DNA of 7,766 bases from an uncultured Pirellula sp. (lineage in GTDB: Bacteria > Planctomycetota > Planctomycetia > Pirellulales > Pirellulaceae): assembly GCA_903837255.1 (NCBI GenBank), contig CAILTZ010000418.1, positions 1 through 7,766 of the forward strand, written 5' to 3'. The number at the start of each line of letters is the position of its first letter. Positions within the stretch are counted from its first letter, which is position 1. Made by a program: the position numbers and the translations under genes. Shown here one piece after another: positions 1 to 7,594 of the stretch. Under the pieces are notes generated by a model that was not told the origin of the DNA, did not search any database, and saw nothing but the letters and a program-made list of their open reading frames with translations.

Positions 1-2786
1 ATACCTCCGGACACGGACACCCCAACCTCAAGACCCCCAACCTCGATCGACTGGAGCAAGAGGGGCGAAGCTTCAAGAATTTCTTTGTCTCTCCGACTTG
101 CTCGCCCACTCGCTCGGCCCTGATGACCGGTCGGCATGAGTTCTTCAACGGCATCACTCACACCATCCTCGAACGCGAACGATTGACACTCGATGCGGTG
201 ACCATTGCTCAAGTCCTCCAGCAGGCCGGATATCAAACCGGTGTGTTTGGCAAATGGCACCTCGGGGACCAGGATCCTTATCAACCCAAAGAGCGAGGGT
301 TCCAGGAAGCTTTTATCCATGGAGCCGGAGGCATTGGACAAACGTTTCCTGGAAGTTGCGGTGACGCGCCGCAAAACAGCTACTTCAACCCGACGATTCT
401 GCACAACGGTGTGTTTGAGAAGACCCAAGGCTACTGCACCGATGTGTTCTTTGATCGAGCACAAAAATGGATTGGCTCGCTGCAATCCCAGCCGACCAAA
501 CAGCCCTTCTTCTGCTGGCTTGCTACCAACGCACCCCATGACCCTTACAATGCCAAGCCTCAAGACGCTGCCCGATTTGCATCGCTGGATATCGACGACA
601 AGCTCAGGAACTTTTACGGGATGATCGAGAACATCGATGCCAACGTCGGCTCGATGCTCACACATCTGGAGAACTTGGGAATCGCCGACGATACCCTGGT
701 GATCTTCATGAACGACAACGGCTCGGCCATCGGCACAGATCGCTACAACGCCCAAATGCGAGGGGCCAAAGGGACCGCATGGTTAGGAGGCACACGCGCG
801 AACGCTTTTTGGAGATGGCCAAAAAAAATCCAACCCGGCGACTCGCAAGCCCTGACGGCTCACATCGACTTTTTTCGTACTATCGCTGGGTTCGCAGGAG
901 TGGAACTTAATGAAAAAGCGAACTTGCAAGCACAAGGCAGAAATTTGCTGCCGCTGCTGGAAAACCCCCAAGCCCCATGGGCAGACCGATTCCTGATGAC
1001 CCACTTTGGACGATGGGCCAAAGGGGAGGATCCCAACGCACAAAAGTATCGACAAGCCGCCGTTCGAAACACGCGATACACACTCGTTAGCCCGCAGGGT
1101 TCCAAGCTGCCCGATTGGCAACTCTACGACGTGATCGCCGATCCAAAGCAGTCCAAAAACATTGCCGATGAACATCCAGACATCGTTAGCGTGCTCTCGA
1201 AGGAATTCGAAACTTGGTGGGATTCTGTACAGCCCTATCTGGTCAACGAGCAAGCCATCCCGGCGGCAGAGAATCCTTTTAAAGCCAGATACCGCCAACA
1301 GTTCCCCGATCCAACCTCCAGCGCTCCGGCTCAAAAGCCACCCAACATCGTTTGGGTGATCGTCGAAGACATGTCGGCTGACTTTGGCTGCTATGGAGAA
1401 AAGACGATCGAAACTCCCAACGTCGATGCGCTTGCTCGTCGCGGCACACGATTCTCCCGAGCGTTTGTCACAGCCCCCATCTGCAGCATCTCGCGCTCGG
1501 CCTTGATCACCGGCAACTACCAAACCGCCTACGGCCTCCAAAACCATCGATCCAGTGTCCCGGGACATCCAATCTATCTGCCTGCCGATACGCCACTGGT
1601 ACCCGAACTCTTCAAACAAGCCGGCTACCTTGTCAACAATATGACCTGGGAAGACTTTCTCAAAGAGCCCAGGGAGTTGGCCAAGAACCCCCAGGTCCCT
1701 GTGGCCAAAACCGACTACAACTTTGAGTGGCAATCCGAACGGTCCTACGACAAAACCCACTGGTCTGTGCGAAAAGACGCTCAACCGTTTTTCGTACAAA
1801 TCCAACTCCACGGTGGCAAGTTCCGTGGCCAGGCCCCCAAAGAGGCTTGGCCCGCACGTGTGCTGAAGGAACTCGGCAGCGCCACTTCAAGCGACAGCGT
1901 GAAACTTCCTGCGTATTTGCCCGAGCATCCTGTGATCCGCCAAGACTGGGCGCAGTATCTCGATTGCGTGCGCTACACCGATCACCAACTCGGTACCATC
2001 GTCGAGCGGCTCAAGCAAAGTGGAGATCTCGACAATACCGTGATCTTTTTCATGACCGACCACGGCATCAGCCACGTTCGAAACAAGCAGTTCCTCTACG
2101 ACGGCGGGACGCATGTACCGCTGATCGTCGCGGGACCCTCGATTCATGCCGGACTGGTCCGCGACGATCTGGTCGAGCACATCGACCTCGGGGCGACGAG
2201 CTTGGCCCTAGCCGGCATTGCCAAGCCCGGGAGGATGACCTCGCAAAACATTCTGAGTTCGAATTACAAACGCCGCGAAGCGGTCTTTGCCGCTCGCGAT
2301 CGCGCGGACGAAACGGTCGATTGGATTCGAAGCGTCCGAAGCGAAAAATGGAAATACATCCGAAACGGATTCCCGAGCCGTCCCTACTTGCAACCCAATA
2401 ACTACAAAGACACCAAAGCCATCGTCCAAGCTATGCGGGAATGGCACGCCCAAGGTAAACTCAATCCGGCCCAAGCTCTCATCATGGCCGACACACGACC
2501 CCTCGAAGAGCTTTACGATCTTGAACAAGACCCCGATGAATTGAATAATCTTGCCCAAGACCCCGCGCGTAGCCAAACCCTCTTGCAGTTTCGAACCCGA
2601 CTGCTCGACTGGCAAAAGCGCACGGGAGATCAAGGCGGCGTCGAAAGTCCAGAGATCTATGATGCCGAGGCAGGAGCGGATCATCTCGAAGGTGGGAAAG
2701 GGAACCGCTCACCACAGTACCAGCAGAACCTAGAACTGATGAAACGCTGGCACACCGAAAAACCGTTCGTACCACCCATCGATTGA
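1..2786 (+). CDS. Tandem double-domain sulfatase (arylsulfatase A-like + sulfamidase-like), 5'-partial
   Basis: Two formylglycine-dependent sulfatases fused in one reading frame; such enzymes hydrolyse sulfate esters (or N-sulfate), usually outside the cytoplasm. The gene starts upstream of the window: the frame is open from base 3, and the first ATG (123) lies after the first catalytic Cys, so it is not the real start. Module 1 (to about 1300) shows the maturation motif C-S-P-T-R at 99-113, GKWHLG near 249, NAPH near 528, metal-site NDNG near 711 and the GAKGT lysine near 768. A short Pro/Ala/Gln-rich linker precedes module 2 (from about 1338): PNIVWVIVEDM with metal-site E-D near 1365, C-S-I-S-R at 1482-1496, MTDHG near 2055, and a Lys/YDGG segment near 2085. 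The C-terminal ELYDLEQDPDELNNL and the overall order resemble sulfamidase (heparan N-sulfatase-like) proteins. The second signature has Ile where Pro/Ala is usual. The signal peptide, if any, is outside the window. Substrate unknown. The downstream S51 gene follows after 28 bases and is probably co-transcribed. Confidence 0.93.
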   Translation, partial: TSGHGHPNLKTPNLDRLEQEGRSFKNFFVSPTCSPTRSALMTGRHEFFNGITHTILERERLTLDAVTIAQVLQQAGYQTGVFGKWHLGDQDPYQPKERGFQEAFIHGAGGIGQTFPGSCGDAPQNSYFNPTILHNGVFEKTQGYCTDVFFDRAQKWIGSLQSQPTKQPFFCWLATNAPHDPYNAKPQDAARFASLDIDDKLRNFYGMIENIDANVGSMLTHLENLGIADDTLVIFMNDNGSAIGTDRYNAQMRGAKGTAWLGGTRANAFWRWPKKIQPGDSQALTAHIDFFRTIAGFAGVELNEKANLQAQGRNLLPLLENPQAPWADRFLMTHFGRWAKGEDPNAQKYRQAAVRNTRYTLVSPQGSKLPDWQLYDVIADPKQSKNIADEHPDIVSVLSKEFETWWDSVQPYLVNEQAIPAAENPFKARYRQQFPDPTSSAPAQKPPNIVWVIVEDMSADFGCYGEKTIETPNVDALARRGTRFSRAFVTAPICSISRSALITGNYQTAYGLQNHRSSVPGHPIYLPADTPLVPELFKQAGYLVNNMTWEDFLKEPRELAKNPQVPVAKTDYNFEWQSERSYDKTHWSVRKDAQPFFVQIQLHGGKFRGQAPKEAWPARVLKELGSATSSDSVKLPAYLPEHPVIRQDWAQYLDCVRYTDHQLGTIVERLKQSGDLDNTVIFFMTDHGISHVRNKQFLYDGGTHVPLIVAGPSIHAGLVRDDLVEHIDLGATSLALAGIAKPGRMTSQNILSSNYKRREAVFAARDRADETVDWIRSVRSEKWKYIRNGFPSRPYLQPNNYKDTKAIVQAMREWHAQGKLNPAQALIMADTRPLEELYDLEQDPDELNNLAQDPARSQTLLQFRTRLLDWQKRTGDQGGVESPEIYDAEAGADHLEGGKGNRSPQYQQNLELMKRWHTEKPFVPPID

Positions 2787-2814
2787 TTGCCAACTCCCCT
2801 TGAATTGCTTGACC

Positions 2815-4473
2815 ATGAATTCCTTGATTCGCTCCTTCGTAATTTCCATGAGCCTCTTGATTGCGACCCTCGAAACGCTCTGGGCTCAAGAACCACCGAC
2901 CAATACAACATGCGAGTTCTTTGAACGCTATGAAGATTGGCCCGAGGACTTGAAAATCCCAGGTGCTCTCGTTGTAGCCGACTCCGTGGAAGGCTTTTGC
3001 CACTTTATCGCAAGTTCGAATTATTCGCAGAAAAGAACCAAGGCGTGGACGGTGATAGGCTCACTGGAATCGTCCCGGGCCCTGCTCGCTGCACCGGAGA
3101 TCAAAACGCTCTCGGAGTCCCTCGATAGAATCACTTGGACCCAGAACATCGAATCGATAGGGGATGCGGAACCCGAAATGTTTCTTGTCGTTTGCGATGA
3201 TCGTCCTGTCCAACAGATCCCCGCACAGCGGTGGCAAGCGATCGGCGAAGCGATGCGAGCGCACATGTCCAAGGGCGGGACCGTGGGTTTTGTCGGGCCT
3301 GCATGCGTGGGGCTGGGGAAAACCTATCCTAAGAAAACCAATCCTGAAGGGGATTTCCAAGGGGAGCTTGAGAAGGGGTTGGGGCTGTTTCCCGATGCCC
3401 TGATCGATTTTACTCTCGGCGGTCAGTGCGACCGAGCCTTGTGCGAAACGATTCAAGCTGCAGATCGCAGTGTGCTATTGAGCATTGCCAAGGATAACGC
3501 TTGGGTGCTTCAGGGGCGAAAGGGGATGCTCTTTGGCCCGGGTGCTGCAACGGCATGGGTTGGGGCAAGCGGGCATGTGCCTGAGGCCTCGCAACGGATC
3601 GAGGCTCGTTCGCAGCGCAACGGCAATGCGCCGGAGAGTTTCCTGATCGATTGGACGCAATGGAGACGCCGCGCGATCGAAAGGACGCTTGATGCGTTCC
3701 CTCCGCCGGAGCGTCAGAGGCCACATGTCTCGAATGGCACTTTGATCATCGTCGGTGGGGGTGGAATGCCTGGTGGGCTGATGCAAAAGTTCGTCGAACT
3801 AGCAGGTGGGCCTGAGGCTCGGTTGGTGTATCTACCCTGCGCTGAGGAAGAGGACATGTCCAGAGACACGGGTCTTTTAGAGGTTTGGAGGCAGATGGGC
3901 GCAAAGACTTGCTCTCTGATGCACACCAAGGATCGTCGGGTGGCTGATCGAGATGAGAAGTTCCTCGAACCGCTCGAGGATGCAACAGGGATATGGTTTG
4001 GAGGTGGTCGGCAATGGAACCTTGCCGATTCGTATTATGGCACACAAGCCCATCGGCTCATGAAACAGGTTTTGGATCGTGGCGGCGTCATTGCAGGTTC
4101 CTCGGCGGGGGCATCGATTCAAGGGAATTATCTTGCGCGAGCCACACCGATCGAGAACTTTCGAATCATGGCTCCGGGCTACGAGCGCGGCGGGCTGGGT
4201 TTTCTGTGCGGTGTGGCGATCGATCAGCATTTCACGCAGCGGCGAAGGCAAAAGGACTTGGCGTCCCTGGTGGAGACTTATCCGCAATTGATTGGAATCG
4301 GCATCGACGAGACGACTGCGGTGGTGGTCAAGAAATCTACCGCCCAGATCGTCGGACCAGGAACGGTCACGTTCAACTGGAAAAATCCCAACGAGACTGA
4401 CTTGAGGGAATTTGTTGGTAAGCAAGGTCAGCGATTCGACTTGGCCGAGCGTTCCGAGATAGAGGGGGATTAA
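2815..4473 (+). CDS. Secreted cyanophycinase-like protein (peptidase S51) with a degenerate duplicated N-terminal half
   Basis: The family comprises serine exopeptidases with a GATase-like fold; cyanophycinase cleaves beta-Asp-Arg from cyanophycin. Numbering is from ATG 2815; an in-frame TTG at 2800 would add five residues, but neither start has a clear Shine-Dalgarno, and ATG gives a tidy signal peptide (Arg, hydrophobic run, possible cleavage after LWA near residue 24). The C-terminal domain (about 308-523) is the active one: GTLIIVGGGG, FGGGRQWNL (about 395-403), nucleophile elbow GSSAGAS with Ser430, DQHF with His472, RRR at 476-478 and GIDE with Glu499. The N-terminal domain (about 50-250) aligns with it, including GLGLF, ALID and a GPG near 241, but lacks the Ser elbow and the His, so it should be inactive. 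At about 552 residues it is about twice a typical single-domain cyanophycinase. No cyanophycin synthetase is in the window, so cyanophycin is not assured as substrate. Its stop codon overlaps that of the opposite-strand regulator gene. Confidence 0.87.
   Translation: MNSLIRSFVISMSLLIATLETLWAQEPPTNTTCEFFERYEDWPEDLKIPGALVVADSVEGFCHFIASSNYSQKRTKAWTVIGSLESSRALLAAPEIKTLSESLDRITWTQNIESIGDAEPEMFLVVCDDRPVQQIPAQRWQAIGEAMRAHMSKGGTVGFVGPACVGLGKTYPKKTNPEGDFQGELEKGLGLFPDALIDFTLGGQCDRALCETIQAADRSVLLSIAKDNAWVLQGRKGMLFGPGAATAWVGASGHVPEASQRIEARSQRNGNAPESFLIDWTQWRRRAIERTLDAFPPPERQRPHVSNGTLIIVGGGGMPGGLMQKFVELAGGPEARLVYLPCAEEEDMSRDTGLLEVWRQMGAKTCSLMHTKDRRVADRDEKFLEPLEDATGIWFGGGRQWNLADSYYGTQAHRLMKQVLDRGGVIAGSSAGASIQGNYLARATPIENFRIMAPGYERGGLGFLCGVAIDQHFTQRRRQKDLASLVETYPQLIGIGIDETTAVVVKKSTAQIVGPGTVTFNWKNPNETDLREFVGKQGQRFDLAERSEIEGD
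4470..4473. other. Overlapping convergent stop codons (TTAA)
   Basis: The plus-strand S51 gene ends with TAA at 4471-4473 and the minus-strand response regulator ends with TAA read from 4472 to 4470. The shared four-base palindrome TTAA serves both strands. I see no convincing hairpin plus T-run within about 60 bases on either side, so each transcript must run into the opposite gene or end by a factor-dependent route. Confidence 0.95.
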
Positions 4474-5894
4474 GCGGATGGGGCATCTGGATCTGATTCG
4501 CTTTCTCGCTCTTTCTTTCGGAGGGTCATTCGAGAGATCCCTAGCCGTTCGGCAGCAGCTTGGTGGTTGCCGGAGGTGTGTTTGAGGGCCGTATCGATGA
4601 GGATACTTTCGACTTTTTGGATAACTTTTCGATAGATGTCGTTTTGTCCCAGATCGAGCAGTTGCTGCACGTAGTCGAGGACCTCTGGGAAATCGCGATC
4701 GCTGTCGATGCGATAGTCACTTAGGCATTCAGGTGGCAGGGAGCTTGGGTAGATCGCATCTCCGAGGGTATTGACGGCAGCGAATTGGACAGCGTTGGCT
4801 AGCTCACGAACATTGCCGGGCCAAGCATACGACTGCATGGCAAGGAGTGCTTCCTGAGTCCAGTAGAGAGTGGGTTTCCCGAATTTGAGTGCGAGGTCTT
4901 GGAGGAAATGTTTTGCGATGGCAGGGACATCGTCCAAGCGATCCCTCAATGGGGGAAGGAAGATGGTGAATCCCGAGAGTCGATAGTAGAGGTCTTGGCG
5001 AAATTCGTTCCGTTCGACCATCGCCTTAAGGTCTTTGTTGGTTGCAGCGATGATTCGAACGTCGGTTTGGATGGTTGTGTTGCCACCGAGCCGTTCGAAT
5101 TGCTGTTGCTGTAGTAGTCTCAACGACTTGGCTTGGGTCGACATCGACATATCGCCGATTTCATCCAGGAAGATGGTGCCCCCAGAGATTTGCTCGAACT
5201 TGCCGATCCTACGTTGATCTGCTCCTGTGAAAGCTCCACGCTCGTGACCGAAGAGTTCGCTTTCGAGAAGCGATTCGGAGATCGCTGCGCAGTTGACGGC
5301 TAGAAACGGTTTGGAGGATCGTGCGCTGTATTGATGGATGGCTCTTGCGACGAGCTCTTTGCCCGTACCGGTTTCTCCTTGGAGCACAACGGTGACATCC
5401 TGTGGTGCAACGCGCCCGATGGATTTGTACAAGTTCTGCATAACTTCGGAATGGCCAACGATATACTCGGCGGCCAGTCCCTCCTCGGCGTCCGGTTCGC
5501 CCGAGTCGATGCGAACGAGTCTGTGATTCATCGCGCTGACCTCGACGGCTTGTTCGACAAGACTCCGGAGTCGTCCTAGATCCACCGGTTTGAGCAGGTA
5601 CTCGAATGCTCCGCTCCGCATGGCTTCGATCGCATTGTCAGTGCGAGAGTAGGCCGTCATGATGATGACTGGAACCTTGGCATCGATTTCATGGAGTTGT
5701 TTAAAGACATCCAATCCGGTAATGTCAGGGAGTCGGATATCGACCAAGACCGCGTCGGGTTTCTCGTCGCGGTATCGCTGGATCCCTTCTCGACCCGTGC
5801 TGGCGGTGATGACTGACAGATCTTTTGAAGAAAGGGTCTGTTCGATGGTGAAGAGAATATTCGCTTCATCATCGATCACTAAAAGTTTTGCCAT
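4470..5894 (-). CDS. NtrC-family sigma-54-dependent response regulator
   Basis: Cytoplasmic two-component output protein that, when phosphorylated, should remodel sigma-54 RNA polymerase at -24/-12 promoters. The 474 residues have the full three-domain order. Receiver (1-120): acidic pair D8-D9, phosphoacceptor D52 in VLVDIRLPD, T80 and K102. AAA+ domain (about 143-375): Walker A GETGTGKE at 173-180, ELFGHERGAFTGA with the sigma-54-contacting GAFTGA loop at 220-225, Walker B IFLDEIGD with D244-E245, arginine-finger region FRQDLYYRL (298-306), and sensor II WPGNVREL at 358-365. A C-terminal Fis-type helix-turn-helix (NHQAAAERLGISRMTLRKK, 443-461) is followed by an acidic/serine tail. ATG at 5894 is preceded by no obvious Shine-Dalgarno. 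The gene lies 18 bases downstream of the kinase gene, the usual order for a cognate pair. All key residues are present. The regulated genes cannot be read from this protein; a candidate sigma-54 promoter lies at 7729-7744. Confidence 0.96.
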   Translation of the reverse strand: MAKLLVIDDEANILFTIEQTLSSKDLSVITASTGREGIQRYRDEKPDAVLVDIRLPDITGLDVFKQLHEIDAKVPVIIMTAYSRTDNAIEAMRSGAFEYLLKPVDLGRLRSLVEQAVEVSAMNHRLVRIDSGEPDAEEGLAAEYIVGHSEVMQNLYKSIGRVAPQDVTVVLQGETGTGKELVARAIHQYSARSSKPFLAVNCAAISESLLESELFGHERGAFTGADQRRIGKFEQISGGTIFLDEIGDMSMSTQAKSLRLLQQQQFERLGGNTTIQTDVRIIAATNKDLKAMVERNEFRQDLYYRLSGFTIFLPPLRDRLDDVPAIAKHFLQDLALKFGKPTLYWTQEALLAMQSYAWPGNVRELANAVQFAAVNTLGDAIYPSSLPPECLSDYRIDSDRDFPEVLDYVQQLLDLGQNDIYRKVIQKVESILIDTALKHTSGNHQAAAERLGISRMTLRKKERESESDPDAPSA

Positions 5895-5912
5895 GAGATT
5901 ACTGTCGATGCA

Positions 5913-7580
5913 TTAAGAATCAATTTTGGGGAACGTGAACCGAAAGCATGTGCGCTTGTTCGGTTCGCTTTCAACCTCGATAACGCCACCATGGACTTGA
6001 GCGATTCGATCGCACGTGGCCAATCCTAGTCCACTTCCGGTTTCCTTGGTGGTAGCAAACGGCTGGAAAATTGTTTTCATCGTCTCTGAGTCGATTCCCG
6101 AACCGGTGTCGGAGATTTGGATCTCGATCCACTCTCTTGTACGCGGTTTTGATTTCGAGACAGATTCGTAGGTGTCGATGCTCGTTTTGTGCTGTTTGAC
6201 CGATTGGAATTTTTCGATCATTTCATCACGTTCCAGTCCAGGGATCAACGAGGTATCGGAGGATAACCACGTGGAGAGTTCCGCGCTGAGTTTGCCGCCT
6301 GTTGGCATGGCGTCCAGGGCGTTGAGCAGCAGGTTGAGGACAAGCTGGCACATTTGGTTGCGGTCGGCAAGTCCGACAACAGGAGAATCAGGCAAGCGGA
6401 CGGACAACTCGACCCCTTGCTGATCGCAGCGGCCTTGCACCAAATCGCTGGTTGTGCGGAGGACCTCTTGCATGGTGCATCGAGTTTTTTCCGGGTTCGG
6501 AGGTCTGGCGAAATCCAGGAAGGCTTGGAGTGATTTTTCTTGGCGCATGATCTCCTCGTGGATCACTTCCAAGGCTCGACCTTGCAATCCCCCGTCCTTT
6601 TTCTCCATGGCGGCTTGAACCAGCATTTTCATGGGGGTGAGGGGATTTCTAAGTTCGTGCGCCATGCCAGCTGCGATTTGCCCGAGTCTTGCCAATTGCT
6701 CGCTTCGCGACAATTCACGTTCCCGCTGCTGAAGTTGCTGTACAACGTGCGCGATGTCGTCGGCTAACTTGCGCACGCCGGTTTGAAGGCCTGGCAAATC
6801 GCTTTGATGCGTCAGTGTGATCACGCCCCTAGCATCCGAGAGCCGCACTGCCGCATCGCGGATCGAGACGCTCAGTTGAATCATGGATTGCCCAAGCGCC
6901 CTGCCGACACTCAAACCGATGATCGTGCCGGCCAGACCACCACAGATCCCCAGAAGCAAAAAACCGACGACAAGACTTTTCGCTGAGTCCGAATTCTTGG
7001 AATTGGTCAACTCGACGAATCGCTGGTTAGCGTCCAAGCAACGTTCAAGTGGTTCGAGTACCTCCTGGGTAAGCAGCTCGTCGGCAAGTGAGGAGATCGA
7101 AGCTTTTGAATCCTCATCGAGCTTCAGGGTGCCAGGCGCATCGGGTTGGACCGACCGGAATCGCGTCACAAAGTTTTCAAAACCCTCGATCGCTCGACTC
7201 ATCGAGTCTTGCTCGGTAACCGTGCTGAGTTCTCTTTGAGTGTTGGCCAAGAGTTCTTGGGTCCTAGGAATCTCATCATGAATCACTTGCAAATTGATCC
7301 CATCTCCAGTTCGCAGAAACATGTTCAGCAGGTAGCGGATTTCGCGACACTCGATGTTCGCCGATTCCAAATTGATCAGCGATCGAACTTCTTTAGCGAT
7401 CGCCTCGCTGCTCTCGCGTTGCTGATTATGAACATTCCAAGCTGCAAAGAGCCCGATCGCCAAGAGGCCCAGGCTCAAGAGGATCATCGGGTAAACGAGT
7501 TTCCAAGCAACTTGACTCGGCATCGATCTTTCGGGGCTAAAAACTGCTGGGGCTGGGCTGGCAGGTTCGATTCGCGCCAC
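5913..7580 (-). CDS. Membrane-bound sensor histidine kinase (NtrB/ZraS-like)
   Basis: Cognate kinase for the regulator immediately downstream: autophosphorylates on His and passes phosphate to the receiver Asp. Numbered from GTG 7580 (555 residues): transmembrane helix 1 at about 25-48; an extracytoplasmic, mostly helical sensor region of about 150 residues (50-200) that I cannot assign to a known ligand class; transmembrane helix 2 at about 203-226; a HAMP-like linker and coiled coil (227-300); HisKA H-box GMAHELRNPLTP with H308; and an ATPase domain with N-box LLLNALDAM (N420), G1 DTGSGID (491-497), F-box FQPFATTKE and G2 GSGLGLA (515-521). About 45 extra Ser/Thr/Lys-rich residues sit between the N and G1 boxes. 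Start uncertain: an in-frame TGA lies just upstream at 7608-7610. GTG 7580 has no Shine-Dalgarno; ATG 7523 (residue 20) has a weak purine run (GAAAGA) before it and still gives a short cytoplasmic tail before helix 1. Confidence 0.94.
   Translation of the reverse strand: MARIEPASPAPAVFSPERSMPSQVAWKLVYPMILLSLGLLAIGLFAAWNVHNQQRESSEAIAKEVRSLINLESANIECREIRYLLNMFLRTGDGINLQVIHDEIPRTQELLANTQRELSTVTEQDSMSRAIEGFENFVTRFRSVQPDAPGTLKLDEDSKASISSLADELLTQEVLEPLERCLDANQRFVELTNSKNSDSAKSLVVGFLLLGICGGLAGTIIGLSVGRALGQSMIQLSVSIRDAAVRLSDARGVITLTHQSDLPGLQTGVRKLADDIAHVVQQLQQRERELSRSEQLARLGQIAAGMAHELRNPLTPMKMLVQAAMEKKDGGLQGRALEVIHEEIMRQEKSLQAFLDFARPPNPEKTRCTMQEVLRTTSDLVQGRCDQQGVELSVRLPDSPVVGLADRNQMCQLVLNLLLNALDAMPTGGKLSAELSTWLSSDTSLIPGLERDEMIEKFQSVKQHKTSIDTYESVSKSKPRTREWIEIQISDTGSGIDSETMKTIFQPFATTKETGSGLGLATCDRIAQVHGGVIEVESEPNKRTCFRFTFPKIDS
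6135..6275 (-). other. Insertion in the kinase ATPase domain between N and G1 boxes
   Basis: Kinase residues about 436-482, numbered from GTG 7580. In typical NtrB-like kinases only a dozen or so residues connect the GG after the N-box to the strand before DTGSGI. Here about 55 residues separate them, including two predicted helical stretches and a Ser/Lys-rich segment. The flanking motifs are intact, so this looks like an in-frame surface elaboration and not damage. Confidence 0.6.
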
Positions 7581-7594
7581 CTGCGGCCAAGGAT

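Noticed and set aside
123..125. ATG 123 as the start of the sulfatase
   Set aside because: The catalytic Cys motif and the preceding PNLDRL segment lie upstream in the same open frame, so the gene starts before the window.
783..1811. Long minus-strand open frame opposite the sulfatase (342 codons)
   Set aside because: It is a shadow of the sulfatase gene: no recognisable domain, and the plus strand is fully explained by conserved sulfatase motifs.
1727..2401. Plus-strand 224-codon frame inside the second sulfatase module
   Set aside because: Arg/Pro-rich out-of-frame translation with no domain, overlapping conserved sulfatase sequence.
4480..4530. Pyrimidine-rich plus-strand stretch after the S51 gene as a terminator T-run
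   Set aside because: No stable hairpin precedes it, and it encodes the Lys/Glu/Ser-rich C-terminus of the regulator on the other strand.
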